Part shown: in pieces, positions 56,692-64,000 of the stretch
Position numbering within the stretch: position 1 is the stretch's first letter
Layout: each line of letters begins with the position of its first letter
Assembly (NCBI RefSeq): GCF_008932435.1
Contig: NZ_WBWE01000006.1
Location: forward strand, 168,017-232,016
Reading direction: 5' to 3'
Source of the DNA: Brucella pseudintermedia
Lineage (GTDB): Bacteria > Pseudomonadota > Alphaproteobacteria > Rhizobiales > Rhizobiaceae
Length of the DNA: 64,000 nucleotides
Translations under genes and position numbers: made by a program
The notes under the pieces: model-generated
Told to the model about the DNA's origin: nothing
Databases searched by the model: none
What the model saw: only the letters and a program-made list of their open reading frames with translations

Positions 56692-56726
56692 AGCACAAAA
56701 GCGCGGAGAATTTCAATCTCCGCGCT
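56692..56726 (-). terminator. Terminator after the SDR gene
   Basis: GCGCGGAGA at 56701-56709 pairs with TCTCCGCGC at 56717-56725. Read on the minus strand it is followed by TTTTGTGC. It lies about ten bases beyond the SDR stop at 56737. Confidence 0.8.
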
Positions 56727-56736
56727 CAGCACGGCG

Positions 56737-57528
56737 TCAGACGTGCTGACCGCCATTGATATGAATTTCCGAGCCGGTCACGTAGGATGAAGCTTCGGAG
56801 CAAAGGAAATAGATGGTTTCCGCAACTTCCGATGTCTTGCCGAGGCGGCGCATGGGAAGCTGCTCCACCAGCTTGTCGGTGCCCGGTGAAAGGATCGCCG
56901 TATCGATTTCGCCCGGCGCAATGGCGTTGACGCGGATCCCATAGGGGCCGAAGTCGGACGCCATTTCGCGGGTCAGCGCAGCAAGCGCGGCCTTCGACGT
57001 CGCATAAGCGGTTCCGGCGAAGGGGTGCACGCGGCTGCCCGCAATCGAGGTCACGTTGACGACCGAGCCCTGCGCCGCCTCCAGTTCCTTGAACAGGCCG
57101 CGCGCCAGCATGATCGGGGCCATGAAGTTGACCTGGAAGACATCGCGCCAGACCGCCATCGGCGTTTCGATGGAGTTCATGCGGCGGCCGCCTTCCGCCT
57201 TGGGCGAGATGCCCGCATTGTTGACCAGTGCGTGAAGCTTGCTGCCATCGGCCTCGAGACGGCGGCGGATCTCGGCGATTGCCTTGCCGACATCTTCCGG
57301 GTCGGCCAGGTCAACCTTGATGTGATCCTCCGGTCCAGCCGGCCATGGGCAGTTGTCGGAAAAATCCTGTCGCGAGCAGGTGATGACACGCCACCCCGCG
57401 CGCGAGAAACGCTTCACTGTCGCGTGGCCGATGCCACGGCTCGCGCCGGTCAGGACCAGGGTCTTGCGTTCGGTATCGGCTTTGGCGGTGTTGGAACTTG
57501 CTACGTCTGTTTTGGTGGCTTGGGACAT
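56737..57528 (-). CDS. Short-chain dehydrogenase/reductase
   Basis: 263 residues from MSQATKTDVASSN. A Rossmann fold with cofactor motif TGASRGIGHATVKRF near residue 33, NNAGIS, the catalytic Ser in VTSIAGSRV and the Tyr-x-x-x-Lys in AYATSKAALAALTREMA. The C-terminus SSYVTGSEIHINGGQHV is the classical SDR end. The substrate is unknown. GAGG precedes the ATG at 57528; an in-frame ATG at 57570 is less likely. Confidence 0.9.
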   Translation of the reverse strand: MSQATKTDVASSNTAKADTERKTLVLTGASRGIGHATVKRFSRAGWRVITCSRQDFSDNCPWPAGPEDHIKVDLADPEDVGKAIAEIRRRLEADGSKLHALVNNAGISPKAEGGRRMNSIETPMAVWRDVFQVNFMAPIMLARGLFKELEAAQGSVVNVTSIAGSRVHPFAGTAYATSKAALAALTREMASDFGPYGIRVNAIAPGEIDTAILSPGTDKLVEQLPMRRLGKTSEVAETIYFLCSEASSYVTGSEIHINGGQHV

Positions 57529-57672
57529 GGAAACCTCGCTCTCCAATCTTGAATAGACCAAGCTGCTCAAGATTTCGAGCGGAATTAAAGCACATACTGA
57601 AAAGTGAGAGCTCCACCCGGTTTGGCCAATTCCCGATGAAACGCGTTCATCGGGAACTGGCAGCTATTCCTG

Positions 57673-58086
57673 TCAGCCCGGTACGTATTGTTCCAGCTCC
57701 GGCAACAGGACGACGCTTTCCTGCTCGTTCGGATCGGTTCGCGCTATTATGGCGGTCGCGGGCTTGTCGCCGAGATTGGCCGGAAGATGCGGAACACCAG
57801 CCGGAATGTAGAACATCTCGCCTTCGCGAACGATGACATGTTCCTCAAGCTTGTCGCCGAACCAGCAATGCGTTTCGCCGGAAAGCGCATAAATCGCAGT
57901 CTCGTGAGACGCGTGGAGATGAGCCTTGGCGCGGGCGCCCGGCGGAATTGTCAGGAGATGCATACAAATGCCAGACGACCCGACAGTTTCCGCTGCAATA
58001 CCTTCAAAATAATCGAGGCCCTGTTTTCCGGAATAAGTGTTCCCCGGACGGACGATCCGGCAGACCGGTTTCGATGAACTATTCAT
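57673..58086 (-). CDS. Cupin domain protein
   Basis: 137 residues. A single small beta-barrel: IPPGARAKAHLHASHETAIYALSGETHCWFGD gives the first cupin motif with His/His/Glu-type metal ligands, and EGEMFYIPAGVPHLPANLGD gives the second with its His. There is no signal peptide. Such proteins may be dioxygenases, isomerases or binding proteins; the substrate is unknown. Confidence 0.85.
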   Translation of the reverse strand: MNSSSKPVCRIVRPGNTYSGKQGLDYFEGIAAETVGSSGICMHLLTIPPGARAKAHLHASHETAIYALSGETHCWFGDKLEEHVIVREGEMFYIPAGVPHLPANLGDKPATAIIARTDPNEQESVVLLPELEQYVPG

Positions 58087-58126
58087 CCTCTTTGCCTTCC
58101 TTTAAAAATAACTTTTTTGCTAAGGT

Positions 58127-60439
58127 CTATTGCGAGTTCCCCATTATGATATCGAGCAGTGTTGTGGATTTTCCCGACTGTTGCGGTTGTCCTGCGCCCA
58201 CGTCGCCGGGCGGCATCGGACGGTAATTATCATCGGCATTGGCAGGATAGGTCGCCGCGCCGGGCTGTTCGGCAAGCGGATAGCCGGTCTCGCTTGATTG
58301 CTGAATACCAGTGCGAACCGGAGAATCCGGCGCAAGCGGCCAATAGCCGTCATCGCCATTGTTCGTCATTGGCTGTCCGCCATAGGGATCCTGCGGCATC
58401 ATGCCTGGATCGTAGGGCGCATTCGGGTCGATGCCGTCGCTGCCACCGGGGACGATGTTCTGGATGTCGTAATGGCCCGGAAGCTCTGCGATGGGTACGC
58501 CCTTGTGCGCTTCCTTCATGAAGCTTTTCCAGGCCGCGACCGGCAAGGTCGCGCCGAACACGCGCTTCATGCCCTTGCCGTCATCATTGCCGAACCATAC
58601 GCCAGTGGTGAGATTGGCCGTATAGCCGACAAACCACGCATCGCGGAAATTCTGGCTGGTGCCGGTCTTGCCTGCGGCCGGCCAGCCGAAGGCTGCGCGC
58701 TTCGCCGTTCCGTCTTCGACGGTGCGCCGCAGCATCGCATTCATCATGCCGACATTGCGCTCGTCGATCACGCGCGGCCCGACGCCATCTTCTTTCTGGT
58801 AGAGAACCTTGTCGTTCGAATCAGTTATCCTGGTAATGAAATAGACCGGCGCGCGATAGCCGCCATTGGCAAAGGGCACATAAGCATCGGTCAGTTCCAG
58901 CAATGTTACTTCCGAAGTGCCGAGCGCCAGCGAGGCATTGGCTTCGAGTTTCGACTGGACGCCGAGCCGGTGCGCCGTGTCGATCACGGTCTGCGGGCCG
59001 ACTTCCATCACGAGTTGCGCGGCGACGGAGTTGAGGGAGTGAGAAAGCGCGGTCGCCAGCGTCACTTGCCCCATATATTTGCCATTGTCGTTACTCGGCG
59101 TCCATTTGCCGATGCGGACCGGCGCATCGTTGCGCACGGAGTCCGGCGTGCGGCCCTGTTCAAGCGCGGTCAGATAGACGAATGGCTTGAAGGAGGACGC
59201 AGGCTGGCGGCGAGCGTCCGTCACACGGTCGAACTGGCTTGCGGCATAATCGACGCCGCCGACCATGGCGCGAACCGCGCCTGTGCTGTCGATGGAAACA
59301 AGCGCGCCCTGGCTCGCATTCATCTTTTTGCCGTTCTGCGAAATCTGATCCTTGATCGCCTCTTCGCCCGCGCGTTGCAGGTTGAGATCAATCGTGGTCT
59401 GGACGGTGATGTCGTCCTTCGCCTCGCCGATCAGTTCCGGCAGTGCGGCCACCACCTTGTCGGCGACATAGTTTTCCGAACCCTGCCAGTAGGAGGGCGC
59501 CCGTGTCGGCGGTTCGCTTTCGGCAATCGCCATTTGGCTGTCGTCGATCATGCCTTCCTCACGCATCGCGCCCAGCACCAGCTTGGCGCGGGCGGCGGCG
59601 GCTTCCGGATCGCGGGCAGGCGACAGGCGTGACGGAGCCTTCAAAAGACCGGCAAGGGTCGCCGCTTCCATCAGGTTCACATCCTTGGCGGACTTGTCGA
59701 AATAACGCCGGGAGGCCGCATCGACGCCGAAAGCGCCGGAACCGAGATAAACGCGGTTCAGATACATCTCCAGAATCTGGTCTTTGGTGTATTTATGCTC
59801 GAGCCACAATGCGAGCATGACTTCCTGCACCTTGCGTTCAATCGTGCGGTCGGGCGAAAGGAACAGGTTCTTGGCAAGCTGCTGGGTGAGTGTCGAGCCG
59901 CCCTGAACGGCGCGGCCTGAAACGACATTGGTCACCACCGCACGCGCAAGGCCGATGGGATCTATGCCGAAATGCGAATAAAAGCGGCGGTCCTCAATGG
60001 CGATGACGGCCTTCGGAATGAAGGGCGACATTTCATGCAGGCCCACGGCCTCGCCGCCGGTCGTGCCCCGATTGGCGATCAGATTGCCATTGACATCGAC
60101 GATGCGCACATTGGGGGGACGGTCGGGAATGGCCCAGTCCGTCGTCGGCGGCATCTTGGCGGCGAAATAGACCAGCACGCCTGCAAAGGCGATGCCGCCC
60201 CACAGGCCAAGCACCAGACACCAGTAGACCGAGCGGCGCACAAAGCCGAAAAAGCCGCGCGGCTTCTTCTTGCCTCGGCGCGAAGCGCGGGGCTCCGGTT
60301 CGTCTGACTGCCTGCGTCGGCGCTGCTGCGAGCGAGCCATGCGGTCCTCCTCATCGACGCGAAAAACCTCGTCATCATTTTTCTCTTCGCCACCGAAGGA
60401 AGGTTCGATGCGCCGGTTTTTGTCGTCACGCGATGCCAT
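58127..60439 (-). CDS. Bifunctional penicillin-binding protein 1A family
   Basis: 770 residues from MASRDDKNRRIEPSFGG. A charged cytoplasmic N-terminus (about 1-70) and one span (SVYWCLVLGLWGGIAFAGVLVYFAA) precede a GT51 glycosyltransferase domain (catalytic Glu149 in EDRRFYSHFGID; GGSTLTQQLAKN) and a transpeptidase domain with Ser415-x-x-Lys418 (PASSFKPF), SLN in SHSLNSVA and KTGTS. It polymerises and cross-links peptidoglycan. The tail is Pro/Gly/Asn-rich and disordered. The frame open to 60535 is not used, because the ATG at 60439 fits the family N-terminus. Confidence 0.93.
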   Translation of the reverse strand: MASRDDKNRRIEPSFGGEEKNDDEVFRVDEEDRMARSQQRRRRQSDEPEPRASRRGKKKPRGFFGFVRRSVYWCLVLGLWGGIAFAGVLVYFAAKMPPTTDWAIPDRPPNVRIVDVNGNLIANRGTTGGEAVGLHEMSPFIPKAVIAIEDRRFYSHFGIDPIGLARAVVTNVVSGRAVQGGSTLTQQLAKNLFLSPDRTIERKVQEVMLALWLEHKYTKDQILEMYLNRVYLGSGAFGVDAASRRYFDKSAKDVNLMEAATLAGLLKAPSRLSPARDPEAAAARAKLVLGAMREEGMIDDSQMAIAESEPPTRAPSYWQGSENYVADKVVAALPELIGEAKDDITVQTTIDLNLQRAGEEAIKDQISQNGKKMNASQGALVSIDSTGAVRAMVGGVDYAASQFDRVTDARRQPASSFKPFVYLTALEQGRTPDSVRNDAPVRIGKWTPSNDNGKYMGQVTLATALSHSLNSVAAQLVMEVGPQTVIDTAHRLGVQSKLEANASLALGTSEVTLLELTDAYVPFANGGYRAPVYFITRITDSNDKVLYQKEDGVGPRVIDERNVGMMNAMLRRTVEDGTAKRAAFGWPAAGKTGTSQNFRDAWFVGYTANLTTGVWFGNDDGKGMKRVFGATLPVAAWKSFMKEAHKGVPIAELPGHYDIQNIVPGGSDGIDPNAPYDPGMMPQDPYGGQPMTNNGDDGYWPLAPDSPVRTGIQQSSETGYPLAEQPGAATYPANADDNYRPMPPGDVGAGQPQQSGKSTTLLDIIMGNSQ

Positions 60440-60603
60440 GTCAGTCTGGAGCCGCCCACCCGTTTGCTGGCCCGATCGTGCTGCGGACCAGTCATTTTGA
60501 TAATGTTTGCGTGCTTTGCGAGGTTCGTGCCGCAAAAGCAGACAGGGCTTAATCCGGTGCAGGGTAAATGCGGCAGTTTAAAGGGACGTAAATCATCCAT
60601 GCA

Positions 60604-60634
60604 CAAAAAAAGCCCCACCGGTGTGGGGCCTTTC
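60604..60634 (-). terminator. Terminator downstream of the first Omp25-family gene
   Basis: AAAGCCCCAC and GTGGGGCCTTT flank a short CCGGT loop. Read on the minus strand the stem is followed by TTTTTTT. It lies about 130 bases after the Omp gene stop, with a palindromic repeat in between. Confidence 0.8.
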
Positions 60635-60658
60635 GCGATAACAAACTGCCTGGTGCTA

Positions 60659-60698
60659 AGAGCGGTTCCTATCTTAACGGTATCATCGGAGCCGCTCT
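60659..60698. repeat. AGAGCGG...CCGCTCT palindromic repeat
   Basis: AGAGCGG at 60659-60665 faces CCGCTCT at 60692-60698, with TTCC and GGAG giving further partial pairing inside. It has the same loose design as the repeats at 17551 and 31459. Confidence 0.65.
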
Positions 60699-60759
60699 AA
60701 CTAGTTGTTTCGTCGCATTTCGATGCGCAGGCGTTTCACCCTTTTGGCGCGAAAATGCT

Positions 60760-61452
60760 TTAGAACTTGTATGCGATGCCGAGGCGGATATCGTTGGTCT
60801 TGTACGAGCCGCGGGTGCTGACATCGCCAAAATCGAAGTCCTTGTTACCGAAATCGGTGTAGCGGTATTCAAGGCGCAGCGTGATATTGTCGGTCGCTGC
60901 ATAGTCGATACCGGCACCTGCCGTCCAGCCGGTCAGCGTCTGGCTGTCGCTATAACTGCTGCCGTCGCCGATGGTGATAGAGTTCTTGACCTGACCGAAA
61001 GCCACACCGCCGGCGATGTAGGGCATGAAGCGGTCAATCGCGTAACCGGCCCGTGCGCGCACGGCACCCGACCATTCCAGTTTTGATTCAAGCGAGGTCC
61101 GAACCGGGAGACTATCGTCGCTCCAGTAGTCCTGGGACTCCTTCAGGTCATTATAGTCGAAATTGGCGTCGATACCGAGAATGACACTATTGCCCAAGTC
61201 GAAGTTGTAGCCGGCATAGATACCGCCGAGGAAGCCGTTCGGCTTGAACTCCGCATAGCTACCCCCGTCGCCGTCCAGCTTGTCGCGACCCCAGCCCCAA
61301 CCGATTTCGCCACCGATATAGGCACCGCCCCACGAAAACATTGGCGCTGCGAACGGAACGGGTTCCTGCGACATGATCGCGTCCGCTGCAAAGGCACTGC
61401 CGTTGGCAGCAATTGCGATAAGGGATGCGCCAAGAATGACTTTAAGATTCAT
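60760..61452 (-). CDS. Outer membrane beta-barrel protein, Omp25/Omp31 family (copy 1)
   Basis: 230 residues with a signal peptide (MNLKVILGASLIAIAANGSAFA, cleavage after AFA). The mature barrel begins ADAIMSQEPVPFAAPMFSWGGAYIGGEIGWGWG, and later blocks FLGGIYAGYNFDLGNSVILGIDANFDY, SGAVRARAGYAIDRFMPYIAGGVAFG and TGWTAGAGIDYAATDNITLRLEYRYTDFG are the Omp25/Omp31 family pattern. It ends in the barrel-type YKF. In Brucella an adjacent pair of this kind is known as omp25c and omp25d; I do not assign which is which. Family members shape outer-membrane properties and virulence. Confidence 0.93.
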   Translation of the reverse strand: MNLKVILGASLIAIAANGSAFAADAIMSQEPVPFAAPMFSWGGAYIGGEIGWGWGRDKLDGDGGSYAEFKPNGFLGGIYAGYNFDLGNSVILGIDANFDYNDLKESQDYWSDDSLPVRTSLESKLEWSGAVRARAGYAIDRFMPYIAGGVAFGQVKNSITIGDGSSYSDSQTLTGWTAGAGIDYAATDNITLRLEYRYTDFGNKDFDFGDVSTRGSYKTNDIRLGIAYKF

Positions 61453-61673
61453 GGAAAGATCCTTTGAAATATATGTGAGTTAATATCTCTCAATGGATAG
61501 GTCATGTCGCCGCGAATGTATGTAACATAAAGGCAACACGAAAAGGTTTTCCATTAATTTTTGCGTATTAGTTCATTATATAACTATTGGCTTCTAATAT
61601 TATTGCTTTAGAAAAAACATGAATATATTGTTTTCGTCGAAATTATTTATGCGCTTGCAATCGACCAAAATAA

Positions 61674-61698
61674 AAAGGCCCCGCTTTGCGGGGCCTTG
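61674..61698 (-). terminator. Terminator of the second Omp25-family gene
   Basis: AAGGCCCCGC AAA GCGGGGCCTT followed by TTTA on the minus strand, about 23 bases after the stop at 61721. It insulates this gene from copy 1, so the two are separately terminated. The 61500-61660 gap beyond it, upstream of copy 1, is strongly AT-rich. Confidence 0.92.
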
Positions 61699-61720
61699 GA
61701 TTTTGTCGTCCTGCAGAAAA

Positions 61721-62410
61721 TCAGAACTTGTATGCGACGCCGAGGCGAACTTCGTTGGTCTTGAAGTCCTGATTGATGTTCAGGCCGCCAAAGTCGATGT
61801 CCTTGTCGCCGTAATCGGTGTAGCGATATTCAAGACGAACGATCAGGTTGTCGGTCGCGGCATAGTCCACGCCGGCGCCTGCGGTCCAGCCGGTAAGCGT
61901 CTTGCTCTCGGAGAAGCTGCCGACGCCATCGATGCTACCGCTGTTCTTGATGTTGCCGAAGGCTACACCGCCAGCGATATATGGCATGAAGCGGTCAACC
62001 GCATAGCCGACGCGGGCGCGAACGGCACCGGACCAGCGAAGCTTGGTTTCGAAGTCGCCGACTGCGAGGTCGCCGTCGAAAACGTCGATGCCCTTGGAAA
62101 CGTCGTTATAGGTCACATCACCGTCAATGCCGAGAACGACATTGTTGCCGAGGTCGAAGTTATAACCGGCATAAACGCCACCGAGGAAACCGTCCGGCTT
62201 GACATTGCCATAGCTGAACACATCGCCGTCGAAGTTCGACTTGCCCCAGCCGTAGCCGATCTGGCCACCGATATAAGCGCCGGTCCAGGTGAAGGACGGA
62301 GCGACCACAACAGGAGCTGGTTCCTGTTCGATGACGGCGTCGGCAGCCTTTGCGCCCGTAGCGGCCACAAGGGCGACAGTCGATGCAAGAAGAAGGGCCT
62401 TGAGCTTCAT
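61721..62410 (-). CDS. Outer membrane beta-barrel protein, Omp25/Omp31 family (copy 2)
   Basis: 229 residues from MKLKALLLASTVALVAATGAKA, a signal peptide cleaved after AKA. The barrel (AVIEQEPAPVVVAPSFTWTGAYIGGQIGYGWG, FLGGVYAGYNFDLGNNVVLGIDGDVTY, SGAVRARVGYAVDRFMPYIAGGVAFG, TGWTAGAGVDYAATDNLIVRLEYRYTDYG, final YKF) is clearly a paralogue of copy 1, so the pair arose by tandem duplication. The frame open to 62443 precedes the true ATG at 62410. It carries its own terminator. Confidence 0.93.
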   Translation of the reverse strand: MKLKALLLASTVALVAATGAKAADAVIEQEPAPVVVAPSFTWTGAYIGGQIGYGWGKSNFDGDVFSYGNVKPDGFLGGVYAGYNFDLGNNVVLGIDGDVTYNDVSKGIDVFDGDLAVGDFETKLRWSGAVRARVGYAVDRFMPYIAGGVAFGNIKNSGSIDGVGSFSESKTLTGWTAGAGVDYAATDNLIVRLEYRYTDYGDKDIDFGGLNINQDFKTNEVRLGVAYKF

Positions 62411-62663
62411 GATAAACCTCCTGAAGGAAAGTCTCAGAACCAATATTTATCCCCAATATAAGCGATTGCTGCCAAATGTCTGTAGCAAACGGGACACAGC
62501 AAGCGGAATGTGACATGAGCAATACACGTTCCCGTGATCGTTTTGTGATGAGTCTTGGCAGAAGGCAGGCGCAATATGGCGCAGGCAAGCGCAAGTTCTT
62601 CGGGATGTGATTATGCCGCCGTTCGGGTTATAGAGGGCAGGACAACTTGCGAGGGGCACGGAA

Positions 62664-63780
62664 ATGCATGGCACGATGGGCGTGGGGCAGCGGGTCGACT
62701 GGGTCGATATTGCCAAGGGCATCTGCATTATCTTCGTGGTGATGATGCATTCGACGCTCGGCGTGGAGAAGGCTGCCGGTGCGCAAGGCTGGATGCATTA
62801 TGTTGTAGCCTTTGCCAAGCCTTTCCGCATGCCGGATTTCTTCATGATTTCAGGCCTCTTCCTCAGTCTCGTCATAGACAGGCCCTGGCGGCGCTACCTT
62901 GACCGCAAGGTCGTGCACTTTCTCTATTTCTATATTCTGTGGCTGACGATCCAGTTTGCCTTCAAGGCACCCGGCATCGCCAGCGAAGCCGGATTGTCCG
63001 GCGTAGTGAACGCTTATCTCATGGCTTTCATAGAGCCGTTCGGCACGCTCTGGTTCATCTATATCCTGCCGGTTTTCTTCATAGCAACGCGGCTGTTGAA
63101 GCGCGTGCCGGTGGGTGTAATCTTCGCGGTGCTGGCATTGCTGGAAATCCTGCCGATCCACACGGGCTGGGTCATGGTGGACGAATTCTGCTCGCGGTTC
63201 GTCTATTTCTATGCGGGCTATGCCTTTGCTCCCGCCATTTTCCGGGTTGCCGACTGGCTGCGCCAGCGTCCGCTCATCGGCATCGCCGGATTGCTGGTAT
63301 GGGGATTTGTCGAATACAAGCTGGTTTTCACGCCGGTGCCGGAAAGCCTCGCCGCGCTGATATCGCCCGCAGGCGACCTTCTGCAAGGGCGCGGCGCGGT
63401 CAGCGATCTTCCGGTTGTCTCGCTCCTGCTGGGCCTGGTGGGGGCGCTGGCGATTATTTCCATCTCGTCGCTTCTAAGCCTCCTGCCAGCCGCAAACCTG
63501 CTGCATCGTGGCTTGAGCTGGCTCGGCGCGCATTCGATCGTCGTCTATCTGGCCTTCTTTCTGCCGATGGCCATTGCCCGCACCGTACTGCTGAAACTCG
63601 GCATTGGCGATATCGGCACCGTCTCGCTTCTTACCACTGCAAGCGGCGTGGTTGGACCGGTCATTCTTTATGGCCTTATCCAGTGGAGCGGTTACGGGAA
63701 ATTCCTGTTTCGTCGCCCGGCCTGGGCCCATATAGACAGCGAATCGCAAAAGAAAACGGCGGCTGCTGCCGCCGTCAGAC
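62664..63780 (+). CDS. Acyltransferase family 3 membrane protein, 3' end disrupted
   Basis: At least 370 residues from MHGTMGVGQRVDWVDIAKGI. The start VDWVDIAKGICIIFVVMMHS with its His is the acyltransferase-3/OpgC-NodX hallmark, and about ten spans follow (FMISGLFLSLVID, FIEPFGTLWFIYILPVFFIATRL, AHSIVVYLAFFLPMAIARTVLL, VVGPVILYGLIQW). Such enzymes acylate surface sugars; cyclic glucan is one possible target but there is no direct evidence. The frame has no stop: it stays open through the hairpin at 63786 and the transposase gene to the window end. The native C-terminus was probably cut by the insertion sequence near 63780; the end given is approximate. Confidence 0.75.
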
Positions 63781-63785
63781 TGCTG

Positions 63786-63815
63786 ACAAACCCCTGGCCT
63801 TGTTCAGGGGTTTGT
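63786..63815. repeat. Perfect 11-base inverted repeat near the IS edge
   Basis: ACAAACCCCTG at 63786-63796 and CAGGGGTTTGT at 63805-63815 pair perfectly around an eight-base loop, 13 bases before the transposase ATG. It may lie in the left end of the insertion sequence and shield the transposase from outside transcription, or be a terminator. The opposite end of the element is outside the window. Confidence 0.6.
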
Positions 63816-63828
63816 GATTCATTGGGTC

Positions 63829-64000
63829 ATGCTGAAGAAACCCGCTCCGTCGCAGACAGCTCTCGAGATGGTAACGCTCGACAGTCTGGTTCCGAAGGAT
63901 CACCTGCTTCGCAAGATCGATGCTGTGATCGACTTCTCCTTCATCCACGACCGCGTTGCCGGACTTTACTGCGCCGACAACGGCCGCCCGGCGCTCGATC
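63829..64000 (+). mobile_element. Insertion sequence, transposase N-terminus (IS1182/IS5-like)
   Basis: The ATG at 63829 opens MLKKPAPSQTALEMVTLDS, continuing LVPKDHLLRKIDAVIDFSFIHDRVAGLY and ADNGRPALD to the window end. This is the N-terminal domain common to IS1182- and some IS5-type DDE transposases (LVPxDHLLRKID and NGRPAxDP). Only 57 residues are inside the window, so family, completeness and the element's right end cannot be judged. Confidence 0.8.

Overview
The window looks like chromosomal DNA of Brucella or a very close Brucella/Ochrobactrum relative (Rhizobiales, Alphaproteobacteria). The best markers are a giant cyclic beta-1,2-glucan synthase gene of about 8.7 kb, two adjacent Omp25/Omp31-family outer-membrane protein genes, an IalB-family protein, a PliC/MliC-type lysozyme inhibitor, the alphaproteobacterial GTTC-N7-GTTC LexA box, a ybhL leader RNA and a short octamer tandem repeat of the kind used for Brucella strain typing. 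Most genes are GC-rich with normal housekeeping character. I see no rRNA, tRNA or CRISPR array.

Layout. 1-2.7 kb: end of a fumarylacetoacetate-hydrolase family gene, three small proteins, a lytic-transglycosylase lipoprotein and a hemolysin III family membrane protein. 2.8-8.4 kb (minus): the SOS mutasome operon imuA-imuB-dnaE2 behind a LexA box. 8.5-9.6 kb (plus): a ParD-like small protein overlapping a methionine aminopeptidase gene. 9.6-18.4 kb: argG, a small ABM monooxygenase, a LysE exporter, rlmN, an IalB-family protein, two octamer tandem arrays, a YkvA protein, a pterin dehydratase, a low-molecular-weight phosphatase overlapping thpR, and a TesA-like esterase. 18.5-25.3 kb: the YbbA/YbbP-type ABC pair, the ybhL leader with its Bax-inhibitor-1 gene, a GNAT enzyme, and DUF2794 and DUF1223 proteins. 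25.4-34.3 kb: acnA, the cytochrome c maturation cluster ccmABCD-ccmG, an AT-rich secreted protein of unknown function that looks acquired, and ilvD. 34.5-39.3 kb: a J-domain protein, a lone receiver domain, an AsnC-type domain, a GGDEF protein, a DUF930 protein, the lysozyme inhibitor and a YdcF-type membrane protein. 39.5-43.5 kb: the sulfate/thiosulfate ABC transporter operon. 43.9-52.5 kb: cgs. 52.6-60.4 kb: pncB, PhzF-family, methyltransferase, sugar kinase, SDR, cupin and PBP1A. 60.7-64 kb: the two Omp25-family genes, an acyltransferase whose frame runs without a stop into an insertion sequence, and the first codons of that element's transposase.

How it fits together. The region mixes core metabolism (arginine, branched-chain amino acids, TCA cycle, NAD, sulfate uptake, cytochrome c assembly) with envelope functions important for an intracellular lifestyle (cyclic glucan, Omp25-family proteins, PBP1A, lytic transglycosylase, lysozyme inhibitor, IalB-like protein) and an inducible mutagenesis cassette. 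Several families of short palindromic repeats lie between genes. The points most worth follow-up are the ParD-like/Map gene pair with a perfect palindrome at its promoter, the alternative pairings in the ybhL leader, the AT-rich secreted ORF, the octamer arrays at the ykvA 3' end, the J-domain/receiver pair and the IS-interrupted acyltransferase.
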